Origin: JAIBJN01 sp963839745
GTDB lineage: Bacteria > Actinomycetota > Thermoleophilia > Gaiellales > Gaiellaceae
Length of the DNA: 64,000 nt
Reading direction: 5' to 3'
Assembly: GCA_963839745.1 (NCBI GenBank)
Contig: CAWIWC010000008.1
Coordinates: 117,160 to 181,159 of the forward strand
The notes beneath the pieces were generated by a model that saw nothing but the letters and a program-made list of their open reading frames with translations, was not told where the DNA came from and did not search any database. Shown here piece by piece: positions 7,972 to 16,278 of this stretch (position 1 is the first letter of the stretch; every line of letters starts with the position of its first letter). A program made the translations under genes and the position numbers.

Positions 7972-9336
7972 GTGTTCCGCCGCGTCCTGATCGCCAACCG
8001 CGGCGAGGTCGCGGTGAGGATCGTGCGCGCCTGCCACGAGCTGGGGGTCGAGGCTGTGGCCGTGTACTCCACCGCCGACCGCGACTCGCTGCACGTCGAG
8101 CTCGCCGACCAGGCCGTCCACGTCGGGCCGCCGGCGGCCGCGCAGAGCTACCTCAACGTCCCGTCGCTGGTCGCCGCGGCTACGACCACCGGCTGCGACG
8201 CCGTCCATCCGGGCTGGGGCTTCCTGGCGGAGAACGCGGCCTTCGCCGCGGCGTGCGAGGACAACGACCTCGCCTTCGTGGGCCCGCGCCCGGAGTCGAT
8301 CGAGGTCATGGGCGACAAGATCCGCGCCAAGGAGGCAGCCGCCGCGGCCGGGGTGCCGCTCGTCCCCGGCTCGGACGGCGCCGCGACCCTCGAGCAGGCG
8401 CGGTCGCTCGCGGGCGAGATCGGCTTCCCGCTCCTCCTCAAGGCGGCGGCGGGGGGCGGAGGGCGCGGCATGAGGCTCGTCCCCGACCCTGACGAGCTCG
8501 ACTCGGCCTACCGAACAGCCTCGGCGGAGGCGCAGGCGGCCTTCTCCGACGGCTCGCTCTACGTCGAGCGCGCCATCGTGGGGGCGCGCCACGTCGAGAT
8601 CCAGGCGCTCGGTGACGGCGAAGGGCGCGTGCTCACCCTCGGCGAGCGCGACTGCTCCATCCAGCGCCGCCACCAGAAGCTCGTCGAGGAAGGCCCCTCC
8701 CCGGCGGTCACCGAGGAGATTCGCGCCCGGATGGAGGAGGCAGCCCGCCGGCTGACAGAAGCCCTCCACTATCGCGGGGCCGGGACGATCGAGTTCCTGC
8801 TCGACACCGAGGGCCGCTTCTACTTCATCGAGATGAACACCCGGCTCCAGGTCGAGCACCCCGTCACCGAGCTGCTCACCGGCGTCGACCTCGCGCAGGG
8901 CCAGCTGAAGGTCGCGGCCGGCGAGGGCCTTCCGCACGAGGGCAGGGCCGAGCTGCGCGGCCACTCGATCGAGCTCCGCATCAACGCCGAGGATCCGGTC
9001 CACGACTTCCGGCCCGCGCCCGGGACCGTGACGCGGTTCCGGCCGCCGCTCGGCCCGGGGGTCCGCGTGGACACGCACGTCGTCGACGGCTACGTGATCC
9101 CGCCGTACTACGACTCCCTCGTGGCCAAGGTGATCGTGTGGGCGGAGGACAGGCCGGCCGCGCTCCGCCGCGCCATGCGGGCGCTGACAGAATTCCAGCT
9201 CGAGGGAGTGCCGACGACACGGGAGCTGGCCATCGACATCCTGGGGAGCGACGAGTTCGCGAGCGGCGACTACACGACCGCGTTCCTGGGCGACGTCGGC
9301 GGGTCGTTCGGGTCCATGGCCGGGGAAGCCGCGTGA
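7972..9336 (+). CDS. accC: Biotin carboxylase
   Basis: 454 aa ATP-grasp enzyme that carboxylates the biotin on the carrier protein. Visible: FRRVLIANRGEVAVRIVRAC at the N terminus, the glycine-rich ATP loop AAAGGGGRGMRLV, the ERDCSIQRRHQKLVEE block, FIEMNTRLQVEHPVTE with catalytic residues, and RINAEDP. Length matches stand-alone AccC with no fused carrier domain. No carboxyltransferase genes (accA/accD or pccB type) are in the window. Confidence 0.96.
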   Translation: MFRRVLIANRGEVAVRIVRACHELGVEAVAVYSTADRDSLHVELADQAVHVGPPAAAQSYLNVPSLVAAATTTGCDAVHPGWGFLAENAAFAAACEDNDLAFVGPRPESIEVMGDKIRAKEAAAAAGVPLVPGSDGAATLEQARSLAGEIGFPLLLKAAAGGGGRGMRLVPDPDELDSAYRTASAEAQAAFSDGSLYVERAIVGARHVEIQALGDGEGRVLTLGERDCSIQRRHQKLVEEGPSPAVTEEIRARMEEAARRLTEALHYRGAGTIEFLLDTEGRFYFIEMNTRLQVEHPVTELLTGVDLAQGQLKVAAGEGLPHEGRAELRGHSIELRINAEDPVHDFRPAPGTVTRFRPPLGPGVRVDTHVVDGYVIPPYYDSLVAKVIVWAEDRPAALRRAMRALTEFQLEGVPTTRELAIDILGSDEFASGDYTTAFLGDVGGSFGSMAGEAA

Positions 9337-9710
9337 GCGGCCGGCGTGCGGCCAGGCGCACCGCGCTCGAGCTCCTCTACCAGTGGGATCTCACCGGCCA
9401 GCCGCTGGCCAGCCTGCACGAAGGCGACGTCGACGAGTTCGCGCTCGAGCTCGCCGAGGGCGTGGCCGGGCAGGCGCCCGAGCTCGACGAGCGCATCAGC
9501 GAGGCCTCCGACGAGTGGCGCGCCGACAGGCTCGGCGTGGTCGAGCGTAATGTCGTGCGCATGGGCCTCTTCGAGCTCGACCGCGGCGACGTGCCGGTGG
9601 AGGTGGCGGTCGACGAGGCCGTCTCGCTGGCCAAGCGCTATGCGAGCGAGGACGCGGGCCGCCTCGTGAACGGCATCCTCGGGCGGGTCGTGCGGGAGGC
9701 GAGGCAGTGA
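9333..9710 (+). CDS. nusB: Transcription antitermination factor NusB
   Basis: 125 aa from the GTG overlapping the accC stop (GTGA). The all-helical NusB fold is recognisable from SGRRAARRTALELLYQWDLTG at the start, RLGVVERNVVRMGLFEL in the middle and the VEVAVDEAVSLAKRYASEDAGRLVNGILGRV block at the end. It binds boxA RNA with NusE in rRNA antitermination. Its usual actinobacterial partner efp is a few genes upstream. It overlaps the next small gene by 4 bp. Confidence 0.95.
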   Translation: MSGRRAARRTALELLYQWDLTGQPLASLHEGDVDEFALELAEGVAGQAPELDERISEASDEWRADRLGVVERNVVRMGLFELDRGDVPVEVAVDEAVSLAKRYASEDAGRLVNGILGRVVREARQ

Positions 9711-9895
9711 ACGAGCCCGATTCGGTCGTCCGCCTCCAGGAGCTCCTCGAGAAGGTCGAGGCCGCCCGTGCGCAGCTCGAGCGCACCGAGGATCCCGAGC
9801 AGGCCGTCCAGGTCCTGCAGGAGCTCGCCGAGCTCGCCAAGGAGGTGCAGGCCGAGGTCGAGCGCGCGCGCAGGGAGACGGATGAACAGCCCTGA
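9707..9895 (+). CDS. Small coiled-coil protein resembling exonuclease VII small subunit
   Basis: 62 aa, start overlapping the nusB stop. Nearly all helix, with heptad-like Leu/Val spacing (LQELLEKVEAARAQLE ... LQELAELAKEVQAEVE), charged and lacking Cys. Size and position immediately before a polyprenyl synthase match xseB in many operons. The typical XseB blocks (FEEAL, YEEG) are only weakly echoed and no xseA is present, so the assignment is tentative. Confidence 0.6.
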   Translation: MNEPDSVVRLQELLEKVEAARAQLERTEDPEQAVQVLQELAELAKEVQAEVERARRETDEQP

Positions 9896-10721
9896 CGACC
9901 TGCGGCAACTGACGGAGGACTTCCTCGGAGGCCTGCCCTTCGCGGCCGAGCTCGGCAAGCTCGAGGCCGCGCTGCGCTACTCGCTCCTGGGCGGCGGCAA
10001 GCGGATCCGCCCGGTGCTCTGCCTCGCCACGGGCGAGGCCCTCGGCCGGGACGCCGAGGAGCTGCTCCCCGCCGCGTGCGCGCTCGAGCTCGTGCACACG
10101 TTCAGCCTCGTCCACGACGACCTGCCCGCGCTCGACGACGACGACCTGCGCCGCGGGCAGCCGAGCGCCCACGTTCAGTTCGGCGAGGACGTTGCCATCC
10201 TGGCCGGTGACGCGCTCCTGGCGGAGGCCTTCCGCCTCGCGCTGCGCTACCCGTCGCCCGATGTGGCGCGCGAGCTCGCCGACGCCACGCTCGGCATGAT
10301 CGGCGGGCAGTACCTCGACGTCACGACCGACGGCGAGCTGGGTGCCGACGGCCTGCGGCAGCTCCACGCGCTCAAGACCGGCCGGCTCCTGCGCGCGTCG
10401 GTGACGAGCGCGACCGCGGTCGCCGCGCTCCCGGACGCGGAGCGCGCGGCATGGCGAGCTTTCGGCGACGAGCTGGGCGTGCTCTTCCAGATCGTCGACG
10501 ACATCCTCGATGCCACGGGCACGGCCGAGGAGCTGGGGAAGACGCCCGGCAAGGACGAGGCCACCGGCAAGGTCACCTACGTCTCGCTGCACGGGCTCGA
10601 CCGCGCGCGGGAGCTTGCCGACGAGGCTCGCGGGCGCGTGCAGGAGCGGCTGGACGGGCTCCCGGCGGACACGTCGGTCCTGGCCGAGCTCGTGGCCACG
10701 ATCCGCGACCGGCGAGCGTAG
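9882..10721 (+). CDS. ispA: Polyprenyl (farnesyl/geranylgeranyl-type) diphosphate synthase
   Basis: 279 aa from the ATG inside the end of the preceding gene (14-bp overlap). Trans-prenyltransferase fold: GGGKRIRPVL substrate-binding segment, first Asp-rich motif DDLPALDDDDLRRG, LKTGRLL, and second Asp-rich motif FQIVDDILDATG. The two extra residues between Asp pairs in the first motif are typical of bacterial FPP/GGPP synthases. Product chain length cannot be read with confidence. No dxs follows, unlike many related operons. Confidence 0.9.
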   Translation: MNSPDDLRQLTEDFLGGLPFAAELGKLEAALRYSLLGGGKRIRPVLCLATGEALGRDAEELLPAACALELVHTFSLVHDDLPALDDDDLRRGQPSAHVQFGEDVAILAGDALLAEAFRLALRYPSPDVARELADATLGMIGGQYLDVTTDGELGADGLRQLHALKTGRLLRASVTSATAVAALPDAERAAWRAFGDELGVLFQIVDDILDATGTAEELGKTPGKDEATGKVTYVSLHGLDRARELADEARGRVQERLDGLPADTSVLAELVATIRDRRA

Positions 10722-10726
10722 ATCCG

Positions 10727-11470
10727 GTGCTCCATCGGGAGACGCCCGACGGCACGGTCGTCATCGGCCAGCCCGCGCACGCCTGGGTCTCCGGGCAGCT
10801 CGCCCGCGCGTGGGCGGAGCCCTTCGAGCCGTGGGAGGAGGTCTGCCTCGCGGCCGACCAGCACGACATCGCCTGGACGATGTGGGAGCGCGTCCCCGAG
10901 CTCGATCCCGAGACCGGGCTGCCGTACACGTTCTCCGCGCTTCCGCGCCTGCGCCGCCTCGAGCTGTGGTCGGGCGCAGCGACGCTGCTCCTGCCGCAGT
11001 CGCGCTACGCGGCGCTGCTCGTCTCTCTGCACGGGACGCTGCTCGTGGAGCGCTTTCCGCCGGGCGGTGCCGAGGATGTGCAGCGCGCGCTCACCGACTA
11101 CCTCGAGCGGGAACGCGGGTTCCAGGCCCGCGTGCTGGAGAGCCTGCGCGGGGACCCGCGCTACGGCGCTCACGCGACGCCCGAGGCCGTGGAGCGAAAC
11201 CGCGAGCTCGTCTTCACCTGGGATGGGCTCTCCCTCGCGCTCCTGCACGGCGTCCAGGGCGAGAAGCGCGCGGTCGGCCACGAGCTCGCGGCGATCGACG
11301 GCGACCCGGCGCGCGTCACTGTCTCCCCGTGGCCCTTCCGCGAGGACGAGGTGACTCTCGCCTGCGACGGGCGCCTCCTCACGGGGCGCTTCGCGGACGA
11401 GCGCGAGCTGCGGCGCGGCCTCGCCAAGGCGCCCTGGACGACGATCGTGACCACGCTGCGGCCCGGATGA
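10727..11470 (+). CDS. DUF3891 family protein
   Basis: 247 aa from a GTG 5 nt after ispA. Family hallmarks: an early IGQPAHAWVSGQLARAW segment, then AADQHDIAWTMWERVPELDPETGLPYTF, which contains the conserved HD-type His-Asp pair. The rest is helical. DUF3891 members are uncharacterised; the HD-like residues hint at a metal-dependent hydrolase, which is inference only. It sits inside the ispA-tlyA-nadK-recN run. Confidence 0.7.
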   Translation: MLHRETPDGTVVIGQPAHAWVSGQLARAWAEPFEPWEEVCLAADQHDIAWTMWERVPELDPETGLPYTFSALPRLRRLELWSGAATLLLPQSRYAALLVSLHGTLLVERFPPGGAEDVQRALTDYLERERGFQARVLESLRGDPRYGAHATPEAVERNRELVFTWDGLSLALLHGVQGEKRAVGHELAAIDGDPARVTVSPWPFREDEVTLACDGRLLTGRFADERELRRGLAKAPWTTIVTTLRPG

Positions 11471-11510
11471 TCGCCCTCATTCGTGACAGTTCGCCGTGGG
11501 GCGCGCGGGG

Positions 11511-11516
11511 TACGCT
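11511..11516 (+). promoter_or_regulatory. -10 element (TACGCT) deciding the tlyA start
   Basis: TACGCT, 6-nt spacer (CTCGCC), then GTG 11523. This places initiation at 11523 rather than at the upstream in-frame GTG 11496, and gives the expected N terminus SPKKRLDVLL. Confidence 0.6.
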
Positions 11517-11522
11517 CTCGCC

Positions 11523-12248
11523 GTGAGCCCGAAGAAGCGCCTGGATGTGCTGCTCGTCGAGCGTGGGCTCGCCGAGAGCCGCTCGCAGGCGCAGGCGCTC
11601 GTCCTGGCCGGGCGCGTGAGAGGGCATGCGAAGGCCGGCGAGCAGGTCGACGAGGGAACCGAGCTCGAGCTCGCCGAGGGCGCGCGGTTCGTCTCCCGCG
11701 GCGGCGAGAAGCTCGCGCACGCGCTCGAGGCCTTCGGGATCGACGTCACCGGCGAGGACTGTCTCGACGTCGGCGCCTCGACCGGGGGCTTCGTCGACTG
11801 CCTCCTCCAGGCGGGCGCCGCGCGCGTGACCGCGCTCGACGTCGGCTACGGCCAGCTCCACCCGAAGCTCCGTGACGACCCGCGCGTCACGGTTCTCGAG
11901 CGGACGAACGTGCGCGGGCTCCAGTGCGACGAGCTTCCGTACCGGCCGACGTTTCTCACGTGCGACGTGTCCTTCATCGGCCTCGACAAGGCGTTTCCGC
12001 CCGCCCTGGCCTGCGCGGCGCCCGGCTGGCAGGCCGTCGTGCTCGTGAAGCCGCAGTTCGAGGCGGGCCCGGCGGAGGTCGGCAAGGGCGGCGTCGTGCG
12101 CGACCCGGACGTCCATCGCCGTGTCGTGGACGAGGTCGCCGCGCAGGCGGAGGCGTGGGGGGCGCGCGTGCTGGGCGAAGCAGAGTCGCCCGTGCGCGGG
12201 CCGAAGGGCAACGTCGAGTTCCTCCTCCACCTGGCCCAGGCGTCGTGA
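11523..12248 (+). CDS. tlyA: TlyA family 16S/23S rRNA (cytidine-2'-O)-methyltransferase
   Basis: 241 aa. An N-terminal S4 RNA-binding domain (KKRLDVLLVERGLAESRSQAQ, residues about 4-65) is followed by an FtsJ-like Rossmann methylase with the SAM motif DVGASTGGFVDCLLQ and the catalytic Lys-containing block LVKPQFEAGPAEVGKGGVVRD. Homologues methylate 16S and 23S rRNA and determine capreomycin sensitivity in mycobacteria. It overlaps nadK as GTGA, the classic actinobacterial tlyA-nadK-recN arrangement. Confidence 0.93.
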   Translation: MSPKKRLDVLLVERGLAESRSQAQALVLAGRVRGHAKAGEQVDEGTELELAEGARFVSRGGEKLAHALEAFGIDVTGEDCLDVGASTGGFVDCLLQAGAARVTALDVGYGQLHPKLRDDPRVTVLERTNVRGLQCDELPYRPTFLTCDVSFIGLDKAFPPALACAAPGWQAVVLVKPQFEAGPAEVGKGGVVRDPDVHRRVVDEVAAQAEAWGARVLGEAESPVRGPKGNVEFLLHLAQAS

Positions 12249-13036
12249 CGGAGACGGTCCGCAGGATCGGAGTGATGGCGACGCGGGGTCGTCCGGACGT
12301 GGTCGCCGACGCCGAGCGCAAGGTGAACGACGCCGCCGCGGCCGCCGGGGTCGAGGTCGTCTCTGCCGAGGAGGACGGGCTCGACCTGCTGATCGTGCTC
12401 GGCGGGGACGGGACGATGCTGCGCGCGCTCCGCGCGACGCTCGGCAGGGGCACTGCCGTCTTCGGCATCAACTTCGGCCGCGTCGGGTTCCTCACGACGG
12501 TGGACGGCGCCCAGCTCGATGACGCGCTCGGTCGGGCGCTCTCGGGCGACTTCCGCGTCGTGGAGCTCTGCTCGCTCGAGGCGCGGCTGAACGGTGAGAA
12601 GCACGCGGCGGTCAACGACGTCGTCGTGACGAGCTCGCGCCCGGGCCGCATGGTCGCGCTCGGCTGGGAGGTGGGCGGCGAGCGCCTCGCGGACCAGCCC
12701 TGCGACGGGATGATCTGCTGCACGCCGTCGGGCTCCACCGCCTACAACCTCTCGAACGGCGGGCCCGTGATGATGTGGGGCCTGGAGGCGATGGCGATGA
12801 CGTTCGTCGCGCCGCACTCGCTCCGCGCGCGGGCCCTGGTCGTCCCCCGCGGGCTCGACGTCCGCGTCACGAACCGCTCCAAGGAGCTTCCCGTGACCGT
12901 CCTCCTCGACGGGCATCCGGTCGCCGACCTCGAGCGCGACGGCGACATCCAGGTGGCCGTCGGCCCGGACCACAGCCGGCTCGCCGTCCTTCCCGAGGTG
13001 ACCTTCTTCACCCGCTACCACGAGGTCTTCCCCTAG
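12245..13036 (+). CDS. nadK: NAD kinase
   Basis: 263 aa. Phosphorylates NAD to NADP. Motifs: VLGGDGTMLRA (the GGDG phosphate-binding loop), INFGRVGFL, the NDVVV segment and TPSGSTAYNLSNGGPVM. The GTG start is within the tlyA stop; recN begins on the last base of the nadK stop codon. Confidence 0.96.
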   Translation: MTETVRRIGVMATRGRPDVVADAERKVNDAAAAAGVEVVSAEEDGLDLLIVLGGDGTMLRALRATLGRGTAVFGINFGRVGFLTTVDGAQLDDALGRALSGDFRVVELCSLEARLNGEKHAAVNDVVVTSSRPGRMVALGWEVGGERLADQPCDGMICCTPSGSTAYNLSNGGPVMMWGLEAMAMTFVAPHSLRARALVVPRGLDVRVTNRSKELPVTVLLDGHPVADLERDGDIQVAVGPDHSRLAVLPEVTFFTRYHEVFP

Positions 13037-14682
13037 TGCTGCGACGGCTGCGCATCGAGAGCTTCGTCCTCATCCGTGAGGCCGACCTCGTCTTCGCGCC
13101 CGGCCTGAACGCGATTACGGGGGAGACCGGGGCGGGCAAGACGATCTTCGCCCAGGCGGTCGGGCTGCTGCTGGGCGCGCCGGGCGACGCCGGCTATCTC
13201 GGCCCCGGCGCCGAGGAGGCGTACGTCGAGGCGGAGCTCGACCTGCCCGACGGCGTCCTCGACGACCCCGAGCACGCAGCCGTCGCCGAGCTGCGGCCGG
13301 CCGGGGAGGAGGGGCTCGTTGCCGCGCGTCGCGTGTTCGCCGACGGGCGCACGCGCGCATATGCGTGGGGCCGCGCCGTGCCGCGTGAGGATCTCGCTTC
13401 CCTCGTCGAGCGGCTGCTCGCCATGTCCGGACAGTTCGAGCAGCGCCGGCTCGCCCGCCCCTCGCACCAGCTCGACGTGCTCGACGCCTTCGTCGGCGAG
13501 GAGCAGCTGCGCCGCCGCGCCGAGCTCAGGCGGGCGTGGCGGGACCTCGTCGCCGCGCGCCGCCTCCGGGACGAGCTCGCCGGGGACGCGGCCGGCCGCG
13601 GGCAGCGCCTCGCGGAGCTCCAGGAGCTCGTCGCCCGCACAGAGGGCATGGAAGCGGGCGACGAGGAGCGGCTCATGGCCGAGCGCGGCCGCCTTCGCCA
13701 CGTGACCGAGCTGGCAGACGCCGCCGCCTCCGCCGCCGAGGCGCTCGACCCCGAGCAGGCGGACGCTCCGGGCGCCGCCGAGCGCGTCGCGGAGGCCGTG
13801 CACACGCTCGAGTCCGTGTCCGCGCTCGCTCCGGAGCTCGGCGAGGTGGGCGCCGACCTCGGCGAGGCCGAGATCCGCGTCCGCGAGGGCGCCTCGACCC
13901 TCCGCGCCTTCCTGGCGTCGCTCGAGGCCGAGCCCGGCCGGTTGGAAGCTGTCGAGGAGGAGCTCGAGCGCATCGCCGAGGCCCGCCGCCGCTTCGGCGC
14001 CGCCACGACGGAGGAGCTGCTCGCCCGGGCCGCCGACGCACAGGCCGAGCTGGCCCAGGTCGAGTCCGGCGTCGACCCGCTGGAGGAGGCCGAGCGGACG
14101 GTCGCCGAGGCCGAAGCGCGCGCCGAGAAGCTGGGGAAGACGCTGTCGAAAGCGCGTGCCGACGCGTCGGAGCCGTTCGCCGAGGCCGTCGCGGACGAGC
14201 TCCAGGGGCTCGGCATGGGTGACGGCGAGTTCCGGGTGGAGGTCGGCGAGCGCGAGCTGGGCCCCTCCGGCCGGGACAGCGTCGCCTTCCTCGTCCGCCC
14301 GAACCCGGGCCTGCCGTTCGCTCCCGCGGCCGAGACGGCCTCGGGCGGAGAGCTTTCGCGCATCGCGCTCGCTCTCCGTGCGGTCGCGCACGCCTCGGCG
14401 GGCGAGCCGACGGTCGTCTTCGACGAGATCGACGCCGGCATCGGCGGCCAGACCGCGCACGCGGTCGCGGACGCGCTCCGGCGCCTGGGCGAGCGGGCGC
14501 AGATCCTCACCATCACCCACCTTCCGCAGATCGCCAGCGCCGCCGAGGCGCACCTACGGGTGGAGAAGGTTCCCGGTGACCCGACGCACACGCGGATCGC
14601 ACGGCTCTCCGAGGAAGAGCGGCGCGAGGAGCTGGAACGTATGCTGGGCGGGGCCGAGTTCCTCTCCACCTTCCGGCGCTGA
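13036..14682 (+). CDS. recN: DNA repair protein RecN
   Basis: 548 aa SMC-like ATPase for double-strand break repair. Walker A GETGAGKT sits near residue 35, the long central region is rich in Ala, Glu and Leu (coiled coil), and the C-terminal head has ETASGGELSRIALAL (signature) followed by VVFDEIDAGIGG (Walker B) and ITHLPQIA. Length and architecture are complete. It ends on the first base of the steA ATG. Confidence 0.97.
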   Translation: MLRRLRIESFVLIREADLVFAPGLNAITGETGAGKTIFAQAVGLLLGAPGDAGYLGPGAEEAYVEAELDLPDGVLDDPEHAAVAELRPAGEEGLVAARRVFADGRTRAYAWGRAVPREDLASLVERLLAMSGQFEQRRLARPSHQLDVLDAFVGEEQLRRRAELRRAWRDLVAARRLRDELAGDAAGRGQRLAELQELVARTEGMEAGDEERLMAERGRLRHVTELADAAASAAEALDPEQADAPGAAERVAEAVHTLESVSALAPELGEVGADLGEAEIRVREGASTLRAFLASLEAEPGRLEAVEEELERIAEARRRFGAATTEELLARAADAQAELAQVESGVDPLEEAERTVAEAEARAEKLGKTLSKARADASEPFAEAVADELQGLGMGDGEFRVEVGERELGPSGRDSVAFLVRPNPGLPFAPAAETASGGELSRIALALRAVAHASAGEPTVVFDEIDAGIGGQTAHAVADALRRLGERAQILTITHLPQIASAAEAHLRVEKVPGDPTHTRIARLSEEERREELERMLGGAEFLSTFRR

Positions 14683-15818
14683 TGGCGACATTCGTCGAGT
14701 TCACCGGCACTGCCAAGCTGGACAAGCGCACCAAGCACCTGGTCAAGCGCCTCGGGCCCTCGGACATCGCGATCATCGACCACCCGAACCTCGACCGGAT
14801 CTCGGCCGAGGAGCTGCTCGAGAGCGGCGTTCGCATCGTCGTCAACGTCTCGTCGTCCTCGACCGGGGACTACCCGAACGCCGGCCCGCTCGCGCTCGTG
14901 CTCGGGGGTGTCTGCCTGATCGACGCGCCGGGCGCGGAGCTCTTCGACGAGGTGAAGGAGGGCGAGCCGCTCGTCGTCAGGGGCTCGAGCGTCTTCCGCA
15001 ACGGCTCGCGCCTGGCCGCCGGCCGCGCCCGCGCCGCGGACGAGCTCGCGCACGACCTGAACGAGCAGCGCAGCCGCGTCAGCGAGGCTCTCGAGGCCTT
15101 CGCCGAGAACACGCTGCGCCACCTCCGGGAGGAGACGGCGCTCCTCTCCGAGGACGTGCAGATGCCGCAAATGCGGACGCGCTTCCGCGACCGCCACGCG
15201 CTCGTCGTCGCCCGGAGCGCAGAGACCCGGCGCGACCTCCAGATCGTCGGGCCGTACATCGCGGACTTCAAGCCGGTGCTCGTGGGCGTCGACGGCGGGG
15301 CGGACGCGCTCGTCGCCGCCGGCTACAAGCCCGACGTCATCGTCGGCGACATGGACTCCGTCTCCGACAAGACGCTCCAGCTCGGCGCCGAGCTCGTCGT
15401 GCACGCCTATCCGGACGGCCGGGCCCCGGGGCGGGAGCGGCTCGACCAGCTCGGGCTTCCCTCGACCGTCATCCCCACGCCCGGGATCTCCGAGGACGCG
15501 GCCATGCTCCTTGCCTACGACAAGGGCGCCGAGCTGATCGTCGCCGTCGGGACGCGCTTCAACCTGATCGAGTTCCTCGAGAAGAACCGGGCGGGCATGT
15601 CCTCGACCTTTCTCACGCGGCTGAAGGTGGGGGAGAAGCTCGTCGACGCCCGCGGCGTCTCGCGGCTCTTCCGGCCGCGGGTGGGCTTCGGGATGGTGCT
15701 GACGTTCGCCCTTGCGTCCGTCGCTGCGGTCGCGGCCGTGCTCATCGCCTCCCCCGAGCTCCGCGACCTTCTGTGGCAGGTCATCGAGCGGCTGCGGTCG
15801 CTCGTCGGCCTCGAATGA
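14682..15818 (+). CDS. steA: SteA-like cell-separation protein (thiamin-pyrophosphokinase-like fold)
   Basis: 378 aa. Belongs to the family of corynebacterial SteA and mycobacterial Rv1697. N-terminal half GTAKLDKRTKHLVKRL; a central TPK-like portion with VGVDGGADALVAAGYKPDVIVGDMDSVSD; one C-terminal transmembrane helix (about 335-360, FGMVLTFALASVAAVAAVLIA). In Corynebacterium SteA and SteB act in daughter-cell separation and localise the hydrolase RipA. The position between recN and the mctB/steB gene is conserved across actinobacteria and supports the call. Confidence 0.85.
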   Translation: MATFVEFTGTAKLDKRTKHLVKRLGPSDIAIIDHPNLDRISAEELLESGVRIVVNVSSSSTGDYPNAGPLALVLGGVCLIDAPGAELFDEVKEGEPLVVRGSSVFRNGSRLAAGRARAADELAHDLNEQRSRVSEALEAFAENTLRHLREETALLSEDVQMPQMRTRFRDRHALVVARSAETRRDLQIVGPYIADFKPVLVGVDGGADALVAAGYKPDVIVGDMDSVSDKTLQLGAELVVHAYPDGRAPGRERLDQLGLPSTVIPTPGISEDAAMLLAYDKGAELIVAVGTRFNLIEFLEKNRAGMSSTFLTRLKVGEKLVDARGVSRLFRPRVGFGMVLTFALASVAAVAAVLIASPELRDLLWQVIERLRSLVGLE

Positions 15819-16258
15819 GCCGGGTCGAGGCGACCGGCGAGCTCCAGTCCGACCGCCGCGACGCCTGGGCGCTGATCGCCGAGCCGTACCACCTGCCCGA
15901 CTGGTGGCCCGCGTACACGGGCGTCAAGCCTGACCGTCGCGGGCTGGCGGAGAACGCGCGCTGGCAGGTCGTGCGCGCCAAGTCGCCCGGCTGGCTTCGC
16001 CGGCCCGAGGGCGAGGGCCTGATCGTCATCACCAAGGTCGTCGAGGCATGGGAGCTGGCCTGGCACGACGTCAAGCAGGGCCTCGACGTCGCCGTCAGCC
16101 TCGACAACGCCGGCACGGGCCGGACGCGCGCCACGATCTCCGTCTCGGGGTCGGACCTCCGGCTGGTGTTCGAAGGCGCGAGGGGCTTCGGGCCGAGCCT
16201 CCCGGAACGGGCGCTCATCCGGCTGCAGGACCTCTGCCAGACCGCCGCCTCTCTCTGA
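15815..16258 (+). CDS. SRPBCC-fold (polyketide cyclase/START-like) protein
   Basis: 147 aa, ATG inside the steA stop (ATGA). Starts with VEATGELQSDRRDAWALIAEPYHLPDWWPAY, typical of the helix-grip fold where a hydrophobic cavity binds lipids or small ligands. Later strands (AWELAWHDVKQG, TRATISVSGSDLRLVFEG) and a C-terminal helix fit. Function unknown. It is inserted between steA and mctB, which are adjacent in Corynebacterium and Mycobacterium. Confidence 0.75.
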   Translation: MSRVEATGELQSDRRDAWALIAEPYHLPDWWPAYTGVKPDRRGLAENARWQVVRAKSPGWLRRPEGEGLIVITKVVEAWELAWHDVKQGLDVAVSLDNAGTGRTRATISVSGSDLRLVFEGARGFGPSLPERALIRLQDLCQTAASL

Positions 16259-16266
16259 TTGTCATC

Positions 16267-16272
16267 TAGTCT
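16267..16272 (+). promoter_or_regulatory. -10 element (TAGTCT) for leaderless mctB
   Basis: TAGTCT, 6-nt spacer GGCTCC, ATG. The spacer is identical to the one before recO (29121-29126). Confidence 0.65.
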
Positions 16273-16278
16273 GGCTCC

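Noticed and set aside
6141..8072. Long reverse-strand open frame opposite the AccB fusion gene
   Set aside because: Arg/Ala/Leu/Glu/Val-rich translation with no family motifs; it mirrors the high GC3 of the true forward gene. The same applies to long antisense frames at 18202-20940, 34339-36108 and 44017-46401.
13194..15404. Reverse open frame of more than 700 codons opposite recN-steA
   Set aside because: Ser/Arg-rich shadow of two well-supported forward genes; no ribosome site or motif.
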